The notes under the pieces were generated by a model, which saw only the letters and a program-made list of their open reading frames with translations, did no database searches and was not told the origin of the DNA. From assembly GCF_026230105.1 (NCBI RefSeq), contig NC_079476.1, positions 35,454,559 through 35,518,558 on the forward strand: 64,000 bases of DNA. Reading direction: 5' to 3'. This stretch comes from Diorhabda sublineata (taxonomy: Eukaryota > Arthropoda > Insecta > Coleoptera > Chrysomelidae). Of the stretch, positions 22,561 to 34,248 are shown one piece after another. Positions within the stretch are counted from its first letter, which is position 1. The number at the start of each line of letters is the position of its first letter. The position numbers and the translations under genes were made by a program.

Positions 22561-24053
22561 TTGTCAACTATATAAACCATCTTCTACTGGAGCATGGAGC
22601 TACGTACAAATCGTGATAACGAAAAAATGTGCATCAATTTCAAAATAATTACATAACAATAAAACTTGATTAGATCTGTTAAGATATGAATCGTACAAAA
22701 TTGGCAATAGAACTCATTAAGCAACTCAATTTCTTCCCACGTTACTGTTTTCTAACCATCGATTAATTTAATTTTTTTAAATTTAAGGGTCTCTTGTAAT
22801 AGCGATTTCAGTAATCAAAATAGTAAGTCTCGTTGATAAATATCAACTGAATATTTTAAATGTTTTAGTTATTTCTCATGAACGTCTATTTAATATCGTT
22901 AAGATTAAACTATTATTATAAAACCTATTTCACGTTGTAATAGCATTGATATAACGAGGTCGTAGATGTAATAAAATTAACGCTGCGACTAACAACCCCA
23001 GTAACCCGTCTAACCCCTTCCCATCCTTTTCAGACGAGCACAGAAGCCTAACAAAATGTAATTACGACCCCTTCTCCAGCAAATCAGTTTTGCCAACAAA
23101 GTCCTTTATATTTATATACAACGAAAATGCACCCCATTTCTCTCGTTTATACTGATGTACTGGTTACACAAACACATTTAAATAAATTATGTTTAAAATA
23201 AAAATGTTTATTACAGATACAACTATGGAAAAAACATTTATTCTACAAACAGTAATAGTGAAATATATTTTATAAAAATCAGTGATTTGACACTCGGACT
23301 TCGTTAATTATCAAAATTTTGCGAACATGGGTCCAAAAACAAAACAAAAGACAATCAACTTCATCAATTAATACGAAATAGTGAGAAAGTTTCACCAAAA
23401 AAAGTCTGTAGCCCAAAGCAGAATACTCTGCAACACATATTGGAATACAAAAAAATATTCTGCAAGGTTAAATGACACAAAATAACAAATTAGGATGAAG
23501 AATATAATTCTAATCTAAACAAATTATGCACATAAGAAACGAAAAAGCTTCAAAGACTTATTTTTGATAACATACAAATAATCATATTGTGATACACAAA
23601 CTGACTATGAAGAAGCCGATCCATTTTCAAATGTTTCAGATAATATACAACATGAATAAATAATATTGAGAAAAGATATTTTCGGAAACGATCAGAAAAC
23701 ATGGTAAAATGTCAGATAAGTCATTTGATATTCTGGCTATAACTTCATATCTTATGTATCTCTATATCACGATGCTGAAGGTTGCGGTAAGAAATATCAT
23801 TCTTTTCAATCAATGCAGCTTCCAAATCTTTTTTGATATTTTTATAATTTGGTTATTGACCTTCAAGCATTATGTCAGAAATTCCTACATTTGATGGTTG
23901 TTCTCTTTGTTAAAAAAAGCACTTATGACAGAATCCCAACCTTTACAAATAACTTCTGACAAATCACATTCAGTCTTTTCTGCCCTATTTGCACTGATTA
24001 CCTTATGAAATCAATAACTTTGTTACCTAAATTCGAAGCAAAGAATTTGTTAA
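22561..24053. other. Non-coding; GC-balanced block at 22975-23110
   Basis: The block 22975-23110 contains C-rich, non-repetitive sequence (CAACCCCAGTAACCCGTC and TTACGACCCCTTCTCCAG) in an otherwise AT-rich setting, and may be a conserved regulatory element. I saw no gene in the rest. Confidence 0.3.
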
Positions 24054-24362
24054 TCAACTTTTAGAAAAAGGAAAAACATCAACATAATCGTGAAATATTT
24101 TGAAATAAAATCCCTTATACCGTGCTGTTCCAAAGGCAACATCGCAGAAAATATTTTGCAGGCTAACTCGAGCATTCTGCTGCAGGGGTCGGTAGCTGAT
24201 AAAGAATGCGGAAGACTCTACTTGCTCTAAGTTTAACAATATATTTTTCTCTATACAAAGAAGAATATGTTTGATATAATTGGGTACTGGTTTTATGTCA
24301 TTTCTCATCTCATATGATTCTATTTTTGCTTGTACCGTAATGATAGCTTCAGTTTTTGCCAT
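24054..24362 (-). CDS. Unrecognised 102-codon open frame, minus strand
   Basis: This is the longest open frame in its surroundings, starting MAKTEAIITVQAKIESYEMR and ending with a stop at the left. Amino-acid composition looks more protein-like than the usual AT-rich noise (for example LEQVESSAFFISYRPLQQNA), and it continues in broken frames to the left (DSVISAFFNKENNHQM). I do not recognise the family. A fragment of an unidentified mobile element is the most likely explanation. No promoter or splice signal was assessed as convincing. Confidence 0.25.
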   Translation of the reverse strand: MAKTEAIITVQAKIESYEMRNDIKPVPNYIKHILLCIEKNILLNLEQVESSAFFISYRPLQQNARVSLQNIFCDVAFGTARYKGFYFKIFHDYVDVFPFSKS

Positions 24363-25548
24363 CGCTTCCTCTGCTAGTAGTGTTTGCCATATTTTTTAAC
24401 AAAATTGAAAATAAGAATGATTAAAATTTGTTCCTATGGCTTAAATGACAATTAACAAAAAATACTATTTTGAACCCATCAACCCTTAATCATTTTATTA
24501 CATTTTCCTCTAAATTTATCTCACAGATATAATCTAAAACGGTTATAGGTACTCATAAACTCTTTTTCTACCTCTCTTCCATATCACAATAGAGTTTGTA
24601 CGCTTTCCTAGGCAATGGATTGGAAAGGGAGGCTTCATTGAAAGGCCTCAAACATTTAAAGTCCCTGCTTTTTTGTGTGGATATTTGAACTAAGACGATG
24701 AACAGTAAATGAAGAATACCATTAACGTATACGTTCAATGTAATTCCGAACAGTAAATCTACAATTTTTTGGGTACCATCTCAATCAATAATATTGGAAA
24801 TTGATTCATCATAACTTCTAATTTCATTATTATAATTATGTTGTTTTAATTTTTGATGAGACAGACAAAAATCTTTTGAAGTAAGAATGCCTAAATACAG
24901 ACTTAATGTCTTCCGAAAGATTTGCATTGACACCCTGTATATAATTGATTAGGGAATTGACGAGCCTAAATTCCAAATAACCACGAGCAGATGGGCGTAG
25001 TTGAACTAACAGCTAGTAATTTTAATTTTAGTCTCTGGTGCAATAAGGCGTGCACCCATCTCACCGTTTTTAAAACCCCTTGGGGGGCTTTACGTTCCAG
25101 CCTCTTCGGTAGCCACACCATTAGACTCTTATAAATATCGATCATGTTGGCTTAACCTCACATCTTCCGTGGCTAATTAGCTATTTATCAGACCTCTACT
25201 AATTGTGGGATTTGAAAATTCAAATTCCCTTTTGAAAAATATCTTATGAAAGATTTATTGGATGTGTGTTGTGTATGTATATATTAAATATTAATAAATA
25301 GCTGATAATTAATTCATTTCACGTTGCAACTATAGTTTATTATATTTTATTCGATTAAATTAATTTAGGTTTAGATCTACGAAATCAATTTATGTCTAAA
25401 ACTATTTAATAAAAAAGAAATTTACGGAAAAAGTACAGCCGGAAACTATGAAGCACTTCAAAACAAAGTTTTCCTTCACTCATATAGAAAATCAAATTTT
25501 TGAAATGATCTACTGAATTGAACTGAATCTACTGAAAGTATATACGAG
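24363..25548. other. Non-coding; CAGGGTGT-type terminus at 24928-24943
   Basis: GACACCCTGTATAT near 24928 is the reverse complement of the TATACAGGGTGTC terminus seen in insect Tc1/mariner-like elements. No partner end or transposase was found nearby. The rest shows nothing recognised. Confidence 0.35.
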
Positions 25549-26625
25549 GATATATTGAAAAATTCTTAGCCTACTATAGAACCAAACAAAATTTCAATGT
25601 CAAAATATTTTATTACTCAACATAATCTCCTCTTAATTGGATACATTTATTACAGCGAACCTGCAACGTCTCTAGACTTTCAAAAAAATGTTCTTCTTGC
25701 TGTGCAAACCAGACCTCCACAACTTTTATTACCTACTCGTTGGAAGAAAATTTACGACTTTTCAAACTATTTTGACTTGAGGAAAGAGATGATAGTCGGA
25801 CGGAACCAAACCTGGTGAATAAGGGGGGTGTTCTAGTAATTCAAAACCTAAATCACAAATTTTTTGCAACAAAACACCTTTTGATAGCTTTCCGCGTCTT
25901 TTCTCTTCAATTTTTTCCTGTAGAGTGGTCAGTCATGTCGAATAGTAGTCTCCAGTTATTGTTCTACCCTTATCCAAAAAATTAATTATGATTACTCCAT
26001 GGCAATTCCAAAAAACTGAGGAAAGAACTTTTCCAGCAGATTTTTGGACACGAAACTTCTTAGACCTTGCTTGGAGAACCAGAGTGTCGCCATTCCATTG
26101 TTTCTTTGCTTCTGGATCGTAGAAATGTACTCAAGTCTCATTCATAGTAATAATTCGGTTTAAGAAGTCTACATCGTTTTCAAATCGAGCACAGATCGAA
26201 CGCGATGCTTCTACTCTTGCACGCTTTTGGACAACATTTAAACATTTGGGGATCCATTTTACAAATTTTTCTCATGTCCAAATTGACGTGAACTGTATGA
26301 TGAACGCGCTTGAGTGCTTCAGATATCCGTTTTAGTCCAATTCAACGGTTTGATAAAATAATGTCATGAACTGCATCGATATTTTCGGGGACTGACTCAG
26401 AAACTGGCCTTTCCGATCGGTCATCATCTTCAATAGAAAATTTACCTGTTTTGAAGCTTGCAGTCCAATTTTTCATGGTCGCATACGCAGGACATTAATC
26501 ACCAAGAGTATTAAGCATATCTTTGTAAATCTGCTTACCTCTTAACCCTTTTAAATATAGGTATTTGATGATGGCTCGATAGTGAAATTTTTCGATTTTC
26601 ACAATTTCAGTGGACATCTTTTTTC
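25549..26625 (-). mobile_element. Mariner element, near full length, inactive
   Basis: A mariner transposase pseudogene starting at the ATG at 26617-26615 (MSTEIVKIEKFHYRAIIKYL). The N-terminal helix-turn-helix region runs to about 26400 (TMKNWTASFKTGKFSIEDDD). The linker RPVSESVPENIDAVHDIILS is kept. The first catalytic block should read ITMDETW; here the Asp codon is AAT (26140-26142) and the Trp codon is TGA (26131-26133). AGKVLSSVFWNCHGVIIINF follows. The second block (FHQDNAPAH) is deleted: the frame goes from RGKLSKGVLL straight to KICDLGFELLEHPPYSPGL. The third Asp is kept in VPSDYHLFP. The C-terminus is broken. A left terminus (ACGAGGATATATTGAAAAAT) is visible at about 25549. Confidence 0.88.
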
Positions 26626-26639
26626 TTTTAATTTATTGC

Positions 26640-28539
26640 GTAGCTCTGGTTTACTCTTTTGATGTCTCACTTTACACTTACACTTCTAATAAGTTATTGT
26701 TCGTTTTTATGGTATCACAATATTTTGTTTATGCATAGATGCGCGTTTGCTTAGCTCTATTCCTAAATACTGCCCAAGCATTCAATAGGCGACGACGAAG
26801 AAGACTGCAAATTTTACTACAAAAAAAATTTCCTTTCTGTTGTGTTTATCTCTAAATCAATTTTCGAGAATCACATTCTATTGATATTAATTTGAATCCG
26901 ATACTATCAATTTCTGTTTCAGATTTAATAAAACTAATTAATTATCTTTGTTGTCATAAAATGTACAATAATATTCCTGGAAGCTAAAGAATTCATAAAT
27001 AAAATTTCCTATTAATCAGTAGCAAATTCTTATACTTTTCCACCATAGTACTTTTATCTCACAATGAGAAACAATAAAAAAATAATGTTGAGATTTTTAG
27101 GTGTCATGAAGTATAAGGATTTCAAAACATGACATGTAATTATTTGTACTTACTTAATTGCATTTGTTTTATTCAGTTCAATGTTACTTGCCTTGTTTAT
27201 AAGATTGTAAAATTTTCTGAGCTATAAAATCTAGTCTATTTATCCAAGAATTATAATCAATTTATCTTTTTCGTATCTAGTTTATTTTTATTTTGAATAC
27301 TTAATACATTTTTTTGCATTGGAGTGAATTCGCAATATCAAGACACAATTTTGATTTGAATTTAGAGGTACTTCACATTTGATACATGTAATAAAAGTAA
27401 ACAATTTCTTTTGGTCACATTGACATACAATCTGTAATAGTTTTACTTCGATATAAAAGAGAGCTTTACTTTAATAATCAGATTGTCATAGATATGAATC
27501 TACGGCTCAAAAATGCGATATAGACGAATATCAGTTTAGGCAGAAGCTTGGGCCATTTTGATGGTTATCTTGTCATTATTTAGGTTTTGTATGTGTTACT
27601 ATCAATAGAGGCTTTATATTATGATCTCTTTGTAAGGTTGATTGAATTTCATAAAGTAAATGTTACATAATCCTATTATAATGAAGAAGAGAAAATATTT
27701 TGTACGATTTGTTTTCGAAAAGTCTCAAATGATTAATTGGTGTGTTAGATATGTCTAAAAGTCAAATATCAATCAAAATCTATACAATTCTGTTCTATAA
27801 TTTCTTAACCGATATTAAAATAATTTATCAGTAGGTATTGGTCATAGATAGAATGTTGTAAATTAAATTAAAATAAATATCACCAAATTATGATGAATTG
27901 AAACTTATTTCAATTAGAAAAAACTCATTATTGTTGTTTTAAACATATGAAGACATGCAGTTCTGATAATAAAAAATAAAATTAATATGATAATCACTTT
28001 GTACTTTCAATTAAAGTTTGGAAAATATTTTAACGAATTTTTTCCAGCAAAGAAATAACTTCCATTCATTTTTAACTATTCCAGTTTGTTAAACGCTATA
28101 ACTTTTTTACGGTTTTTCCATACTTTATTATTAGTAACTATAAAATATATCAATATACTACGGTACCAAAAGTTCTGTCAAAATTTCAACAAACAGCATT
28201 AAATTGTTTATGTTTGACGAGTTTGTGAAATAATTTAAAACAAAAAGTATTTTCTGTGCTCATTAACCATACTTTTTGCGAAGGAAGCGAGCTTAATAAA
28301 TATTATGTAACTCTTTACCATAAATTAAGAAAACTGTAGTATATCAAAACAGTGTTAGCAAAGAATATCCCGACGTTTAATTGAGGTTTTGATAAATCGA
28401 GACAAAAAAACATGATATGGTGTTGATTATCGGAGCTTGTAAATGAACACTTTTCCGCTTTGTTCTCTAACAAACGAAAAGGAACAGTTTGACGTTATTA
28501 AACTTCAATATGGACGAGTTTCAACTCCAGTGTTAACAT
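26640..28539. other. AT-rich stretch without recognised features
   Basis: No gene, RNA or repeat recognised over about 1.9 kb. Confidence 0.45.
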
Positions 28540-29345
28540 CCTATACAGAAAACCCCAGAGTTGACAAAGGGGCCAGCTTCGGCGTACCTTTATTGGCCCA
28601 AGCGTGGGCCAGGCTACTTAACTCAGCTTCCGCCATACCAATGTTTACCCAAGCTCTGGATACCTAGCCTTGGCCATTCATTGGCCACCCAGGCTGGGCC
28701 TAGGTTTGGTTGACTCAGATTTGGCCATACCAATGATTACACAAGCTTGTGCCAAGCATGGGTATCCCAGCCTTGGCCATTTATTGTCAACCCAGGCTGG
28801 GGCTATGGTTGGTTGACTCAGCCTTAGCCATACCAATGATTACACAAGCTTGAAAACCCAGGCTTAGACCAAGGTTGGGCCTTGGCTATTCATTGGGGAC
28901 TCAACCTTCGGCTGTTCGGTCACATACGGCGTGTTTAATTAATCTAAAAGTGTTTAATAACCATAATTTGGATAATAATGATAATAATAATATTATTTTG
29001 TTGTTAATTATAGTAAAAGTAAGATTAAATATAAAAATTTATGTTTGTTTATTTTTAAAATCAAAAAAATCATATTGAATGAAAAATAAATAAAGATAAA
29101 GAAGAAAAAATTTTGTAATGAATAAGTCCTTGGCCCGGTCCTGGTAGTTAAGCCCGGCACAGCCCTGGCATTTAAGCATGGGCTGGGCCAAGCGACCAAA
29201 CTTGTCCCAGTCTTGGCGACCAAGCTTGACCCATCGTTATCACTGCAGAGTTTTACCAAGACTGAGCCAAGCCTGGCTTACAAACTTGGCCCAGAGTTCT
29301 ACATAGTTGGGCCCAGCTTGGGCCCTTGGAACTTTCCTCTATGGG
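28540..29345. mobile_element. GC-rich-armed element with short repeated TTGGCC/CCCAGGCT motifs
   Basis: The ends are CCTATACAGAAAA at 28540 and, in inverted orientation, CCCATAGAGGAAA at 29345 (10 of 13 match). Two GC-rich arms (28560-28925 and 29125-29335), dense in TTGGCC, CCCAGGCT, GGGCCAAG and GCCCAGCTTGGGCC-like words, flank an AT-rich core. In the left arm the phrase CATACCAATG recurs at 28633, 28726 and 28829, so that arm is a tandem array with a period of 93-103 bp. No transposase seen. I infer a non-autonomous DNA transposon with subterminal repeats; class unknown. Confidence 0.6.
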
Positions 29346-29974
29346 ATATCCAACTTCGATGAAAAACAATCCAATAAATAAGTTATTTTAACGTCCTATT
29401 CTCCGGATTCAGTCACGATTGAATATTTCGGTTTCCAAGGATGAAGAAAAGGTGCGACGGAAAGAGATTTGCCTCAATTGATGAAATTATTTTAGCTTTG
29501 ATTATAACATAACAACAATAACAGTTCTTAATCAAGTAAAAACAATCAAAAAGTGAGATTTCTCCTTTTCTTCGGGAGTAAATCACGCTTTCCTAGCCTT
29601 TCCACACGATTTTGATGTTCATTTAAAATGATGTGAATTATTATTTTTGCGTCAACTCTTTCTCTTCATGGTTTCCCATAACACACAAGGGGACTTTATA
29701 GATCTAAACATCGATTATTCTATTCATTGTTGTATTAAAAAGTCAAAGGAAAAGGCTGAGCAATTTGTTCAAGTGGACAAACAAACTTCAAAAATTTAAG
29801 ATGTCAAAAGCCAGCCTTATCATTCAGACGTATATTGTAATTATTTTAGTTTTTTCACTTGAAATGCTGAGTTGAATTTTATGCTCCATGTGTTTACTTA
29901 TTGTGAAAACTCAAAACATCTACTTAGGTATAATAAGAACTAAAAATAATGCATTGAATACAAATAAAATGGCA
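29346..29974. other. AT-rich stretch without recognised features
   Basis: No gene or repeat recognised. Confidence 0.45.
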
Positions 29975-30280
29975 AACATTTATTGATTAATTCTCGGTAA
30001 CTAGTTCTTTCGATCGTATAGAAAAGTTCATAATCAATTATCTCTCATTTCTGACTGTTTGAAAAGAAGATTCACTATCTAACACGTCTATTGTTCCTAT
30101 ATAAACATGATAAACTTATTTATGTTGTCTCCTGTTGTTAAATAAACTTTTACTTGTAGGTTTTATGATAATAACTTCTCCACTTCCCTTTTGCGATTTT
30201 ATAATATTCTCTTACTTTTTTCCCTAGATTTCTTATCTATAATTTCTATCTTACATTCATCATCATATTCTTAGTTTTAA
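29975..30280 (+). repeat. Left copy of a 306-bp direct repeat
   Basis: Reads the same as 31015-31320 base for base as far as I can compare by eye, from AACATTTATTGATTAATTCT to ATCATATTCTTAGTTTTAA. The two copies flank the pogo-derived sequence at 30289-31018. It does not start TG or end CA, and no primer-binding site follows, so it is not an obvious LTR. Confidence 0.9.
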
Positions 30281-30288
30281 TCGTAAAA

Positions 30289-31018
30289 GTAAGATAACTG
30301 CCGTTTCGATTTAGGTGTCAGATGGCATCCATATCGATGAAAAAAATCCTTATAATGTTACCCAAACAGCTAAAATTAGAACTTTGATTATCAATTCGCT
30401 GTTAGTTTTGTTCCACCAATTGCTAGAAAAAGCCGTACCCTGCTGAAATGCACATAGATTCAAAATGCGTGACTACAACCAGCTACCGACATTGCCATAA
30501 ATTCTTCGGCAAACACTCCACCTCAAACTACTACTACAACCTCAAATCTAGTACAGCAAGCAACATTAGATGATTCTTTGGATAAGTTATCATTCCATCT
30601 GGTTAGCCCTTATCCACGAATGGCCTGAAAGAGATCCAGACAAGTTCCTAGATGACCAAAAGCAGTTATTATGACTGCTTCTCCATATAAAACAGAATTA
30701 GAAGAAAGACAAACAGGAACAAACAAAAAGGAAATAAAAACAACAAACAAGAGATCGAAAAAACCTAAGAAAGCTGACGATGCAACTCAAACATCAGATA
30801 AAGAATGTTTGTACTGCCACGGCTTGTATTCAGAGTCTAGTGAAGGATGGATCACTTCAATCCATGAGGATTTTTTGGTTTTCTGATGTACTTTCTATTA
30901 TAGCTTTGAGGTTAGTCGATTCTATAATGTCATAGTGTGTGTTATAAAAATATTATAAAATTTATTTGTAATATATTGTAAATAGACATCTGTTGCTCCA
31001 TTTAATCAACCCATAACA
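30289..31018 (+). pseudogene. pogo/jerky-type transposase 3' remnant, copy A
   Basis: A 730-bp sequence present again at 34249-34984. On the plus strand it encodes the C-terminal end of a pogo/jerky-like (DDE_1) transposase. The frame at about 30510-30880 contains LVQQATLDDSLDKLSFHL, VSPYPRMA, a stop, KRSRQVPR, a stop, then PKAVIMTASPYKTELEE. This matches the family's P(F/L)PKA..RK...RGRK..K..ILTDTP.K.ELEE region. It is followed by a lysine-rich stretch and CLYCHGLYSESSEGWI, the start of the cysteine-rich end found in insect members. The downstream cysteines are missing. Both copies share the two in-frame TGA stops. No terminal inverted repeats found. Confidence 0.75.
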
Positions 31019-31320
31019 TTTATTGATTAATTCTCGGTAACTAGTTCTTTCGATCGTATAGAAAAGTTCATAATCAATTATCTCTCATTTCTGACTGTTT
31101 GAAAAGAAGATTCACTATCTAACACGTCTATTGTTCCTATATAAACATGATAAACTTATTTATGTTGTCTCCTGTTGTTAAATAAACTTTTACTTGTAGG
31201 TTTTATGATAATAACTTCTCCACTTCCCTTTTGCGATTTTATAATATTCTCTTACTTTTTTCCCTAGATTTCTTATCTATAATTTCTATCTTACATTCAT
31301 CATCATATTCTTAGTTTTAA
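31015..31320 (+). repeat. Right copy of the 306-bp direct repeat
   Basis: Partner of 29975-30280. Its first four bases overlap the end of pogo-derived copy A. The sequence diverges immediately after 31320. Confidence 0.9.
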
Positions 31321-31365
31321 ACTTTTCATTTTTACTTTTTTTCCGTCTCGATGATCTTGACCTTT

Positions 31366-31368
<3 letters not shown>

Positions 31369-31432
<64 letters not shown>
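31369..31432. repeat. (TA)32 microsatellite
   Basis: Uninterrupted TA dinucleotides over 64 bp, starting 48 bp after the right 306-bp repeat. Such tracts are prone to length error in assemblies. Confidence 0.97.
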
Positions 31433-31436
<4 letters not shown>

Positions 31437-32600
31437 TATATCACATATTAACGTTATGGAATTACAATGTTTATGGTTACGCACATTTCCCGTGAATAAA
31501 AGTCCCTCGCGTTCCATTCTCTAGTGTCATAAATATTAAATACTTTCGATTGAAAACGACCACTTCAACTACACTCGCACTCTGCATCTTCAACTAGCGA
31601 CAATAGACTAACGACTATTTTGACAAGAGCACCATGAAAATGTGTGACAAAGGCGAAACGCACACATGTGGACACCCTCGAAATTATTCGAACAAATGAA
31701 CAATGTGTGAAACGAGTAGCAGAGTAGCTCAGTCAAGTGGGCCATGTGATTTCGACCCTTGGTGCTTGATAATGTTGTTCGAGAAATTTGGAAAAATGTC
31801 AATCGGTTGCTATAATTAGCTTCAGTTATCTGCTTACATTGATAAGATTATTGGGTAAAATGTTGGTGCTCTAAAAAAAAATCTTTGTTGACTACTTTCC
31901 TACGTGTGTGCTACACAAGGTTTCAAGGTACAAATGGATATTTAACGTGAAATTTAACTTTGTGGAAGAGAGAGTAGCAAATCGCTGCGAATACGGTTTT
32001 AACAAGAATAGAATAAAATATTTCAGAAAACCAATATATTGGAATGACAGATCCGTAGTTGATCAATTGCTCCACGTCTTTTTGAATCTCCCAAAAATCT
32101 ATTATGGTCATGATCTCTGGATCAAAACACGAAAGGCAGTTCTAATCCATCATCTAAAGTAATCGGCAGATTAGTAAATCTCTTAATAACCATCACATAT
32201 TTTGGTTCATATATCAAGATTTCCTAACAAGTTGAAAAAAAGTTCAAAAGATTATCACGAGATGTTAAAATCTGTCATATGGTCGTGATGTAGTTTGAAG
32301 AGTCGATTAAGGATGAGGAAGAGTCGTGACATCTTTTTGACTCGCAAAATATATGAAAATGTGCGAAAAGTGGATAAAATTGTTTGTCTATTGACTATCT
32401 AGGACTTAGTAAAGAACCTAAAATCCTTTATGGGTTTATTCCAGGTAGGATTGCCAATCCACCAAACCTAATAGCCGAACAAACCCGCCAGTATGACAGG
32501 ACATTTGGGTAGAAAGGCCGGAACCTCCGGGAATTTGACTGATAAAAATAGAATCATGTTTACTTTTATATTGATAAAAATTCAGAGTTAACAGTAGAAA
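31433..32600. other. Mostly non-coding stretch
   Basis: The open frame at 31908-32162 (84 codons) has no domain I recognise. The sequence from 32300 onward may include the unreadable 5' half of the mariner that follows. Confidence 0.35.
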
Positions 32601-32629
32601 GCTTCGCCGTAAAATAGCCTTCAATCAAA

Positions 32630-32990
32630 GTCAAAAATAATTTCTATCGATTTTAAGGGCAAAATACCATCGAGGTTCTTTCCAAAAGGAATAATTCTAA
32701 ACTCCGAATGCTATTGTGAAGTTCGGGAAATGATGCGAACAGAAAGAGACTTGCAAACATTCTTCTTCATCATGACACTTAATTAACGAGACTTTGGCCT
32801 CCAAAAGTTTCAAATCCACATCACTTACTAGACTTAGCAGCATGCGACTTTTAGCTCTTACCTAAACTTAAAAATATGCCGTTTCTGATATTGAGAAAGC
32901 TACAACTGAGAAGATAAAAGCTTTATGGATTCAACGTTGATGTTATTGCCCTGCTAACCAAAACCAGTACTTTAATTTAGATTAGATGTT
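32630..32990 (+). pseudogene. Mariner (SETMAR/FLJ37770-like) transposase C-terminal remnant
   Basis: A plus frame open from about 32630 to 32782 reads SKIISIDFKGKIPSRFFPKG, the counterpart of the VK.M...FFD..G.VH.EFVP.G block between the first and second catalytic residues. One frame over, LLHHDT follows (second Asp; family LHHDNAP). About 32817-32880 gives PHHLLDLAACDF, a stop, then LLPKLKN, the PPYSPDLAPCDFFLFPKLK block with the third Asp kept. Then DIEKATTEKIKALWIQ follows as in the C-terminal helices. The copy is decayed and lacks a recognisable N-terminus. It is the same broad subgroup as the element at 406-1263, but in opposite orientation. Confidence 0.7.
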
Positions 32991-34248
32991 ACCTCTGTCG
33001 TTGGTTTTCAATAGATTTTTAATATTTTTTGATCAGATCGTATAATGACAAAGAAATATCGATTGCGTACTACACAGGTTAACATGAGATTGACAATCTT
33101 ATTGAATTATTCTTTTGTTGAAGAATAGTCTGATGAAATGTTTCTTCATTTTTTGATAATATAATGAAGTGATTTTCTGATTGTTTAGTTTTGATTTGTG
33201 ATCTTGGTACATTTATTTTCATCAAATTCATCACAAAACTTTATGTCAAGAACATTAACCTAGTTCAAAAGTCATTTATTAACTATTAGCATTATTTTTG
33301 ACGATCCTTTATCCAAGAATAATAGACCCAAATTTAGAAAAAAATTCTCAGAAGTCAACAACAATAGCAACGTTCTAGGAACGAAAAGATTATTGTCAAG
33401 TACAAAACTTATGACTATTGTGGAATTTGTTTGCCTGCGGATTAAAGGAACGCCCTCAAACTTTAGGTCAAATGTTTAAAAATCAATTTGAGAAAGATTT
33501 CTCTTTTTCACAGATAGGTAGGTATTATTAGGTATCAGGGAATTTCTGAGAAGAAAAAAAAATGATTGCTGTTGACAAACGTTTGGTAATTTATTGAAGT
33601 TTATGGGTAAATATTGGGTAATCATTAAAACAGTAACTGTTTCTTGAGAATACTTTCTATTAAAAAAACTTTTTTATAACAGCATTTGTATATAGAGTGT
33701 TTCATAAATAACTATTTTAACTATCTTGCGCGTCAAATATCAAAATATATAACTGTGAACATTCTGAGAACAAGATATAAACCAATAAATAAAGAGAATA
33801 TTCAGAGAACGAGAAGAGCAACAAAGAATATCTATAGAGATAGAGTTGAAGGAAACAAAGGAATTGGACGTTCCTGAAACAAGTGATACAAGATAAAGTA
33901 GAATAAGACCCAAGAGATGAAAGTTGAAAATTAGGAAAAAAAGGCCATAAATCGTGCGAGCAGAGAAGTGAATACTGAATTACAGAGTATTTTATTTGAA
34001 AATCAAGGATGCTGTATTGTTCAACATAAATTATGCTAAAAAAAGTTTCCGACTCTAATTAGAAACCTACGAGAGTGGCAAGTCTTCGCTTTGTATAAAT
34101 AATTAATTAATTAATTAACACATTGATTAATAAATAGCTAGTTTAGTGAATAAAAGACAAATATATGCCAAACTACAGACACCACAACTGAGTCAAACAA
34201 TTGTTACGTTTTTGCCCAATACGGAAAGCTTTTTCCAAAGCCCAATCC
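32991..34248. other. AT-rich stretch without recognised features
   Basis: The open frame at 33686-33877 is lysine/arginine/asparagine-rich with no domain recognised. An (AATT)n-like run is seen near 34101-34120. Confidence 0.4.

Noticed and set aside
29975..31320. 306-bp repeats considered as LTRs of a retrotransposon
   Set aside because: Ends are not TG...CA, there is no primer-binding site or polypurine tract, and the interior is a pogo-type C-terminus that exists elsewhere without the repeats.
31369..31432. TA tract as part of a regulatory or origin element
   Set aside because: A plain microsatellite without surrounding structure.
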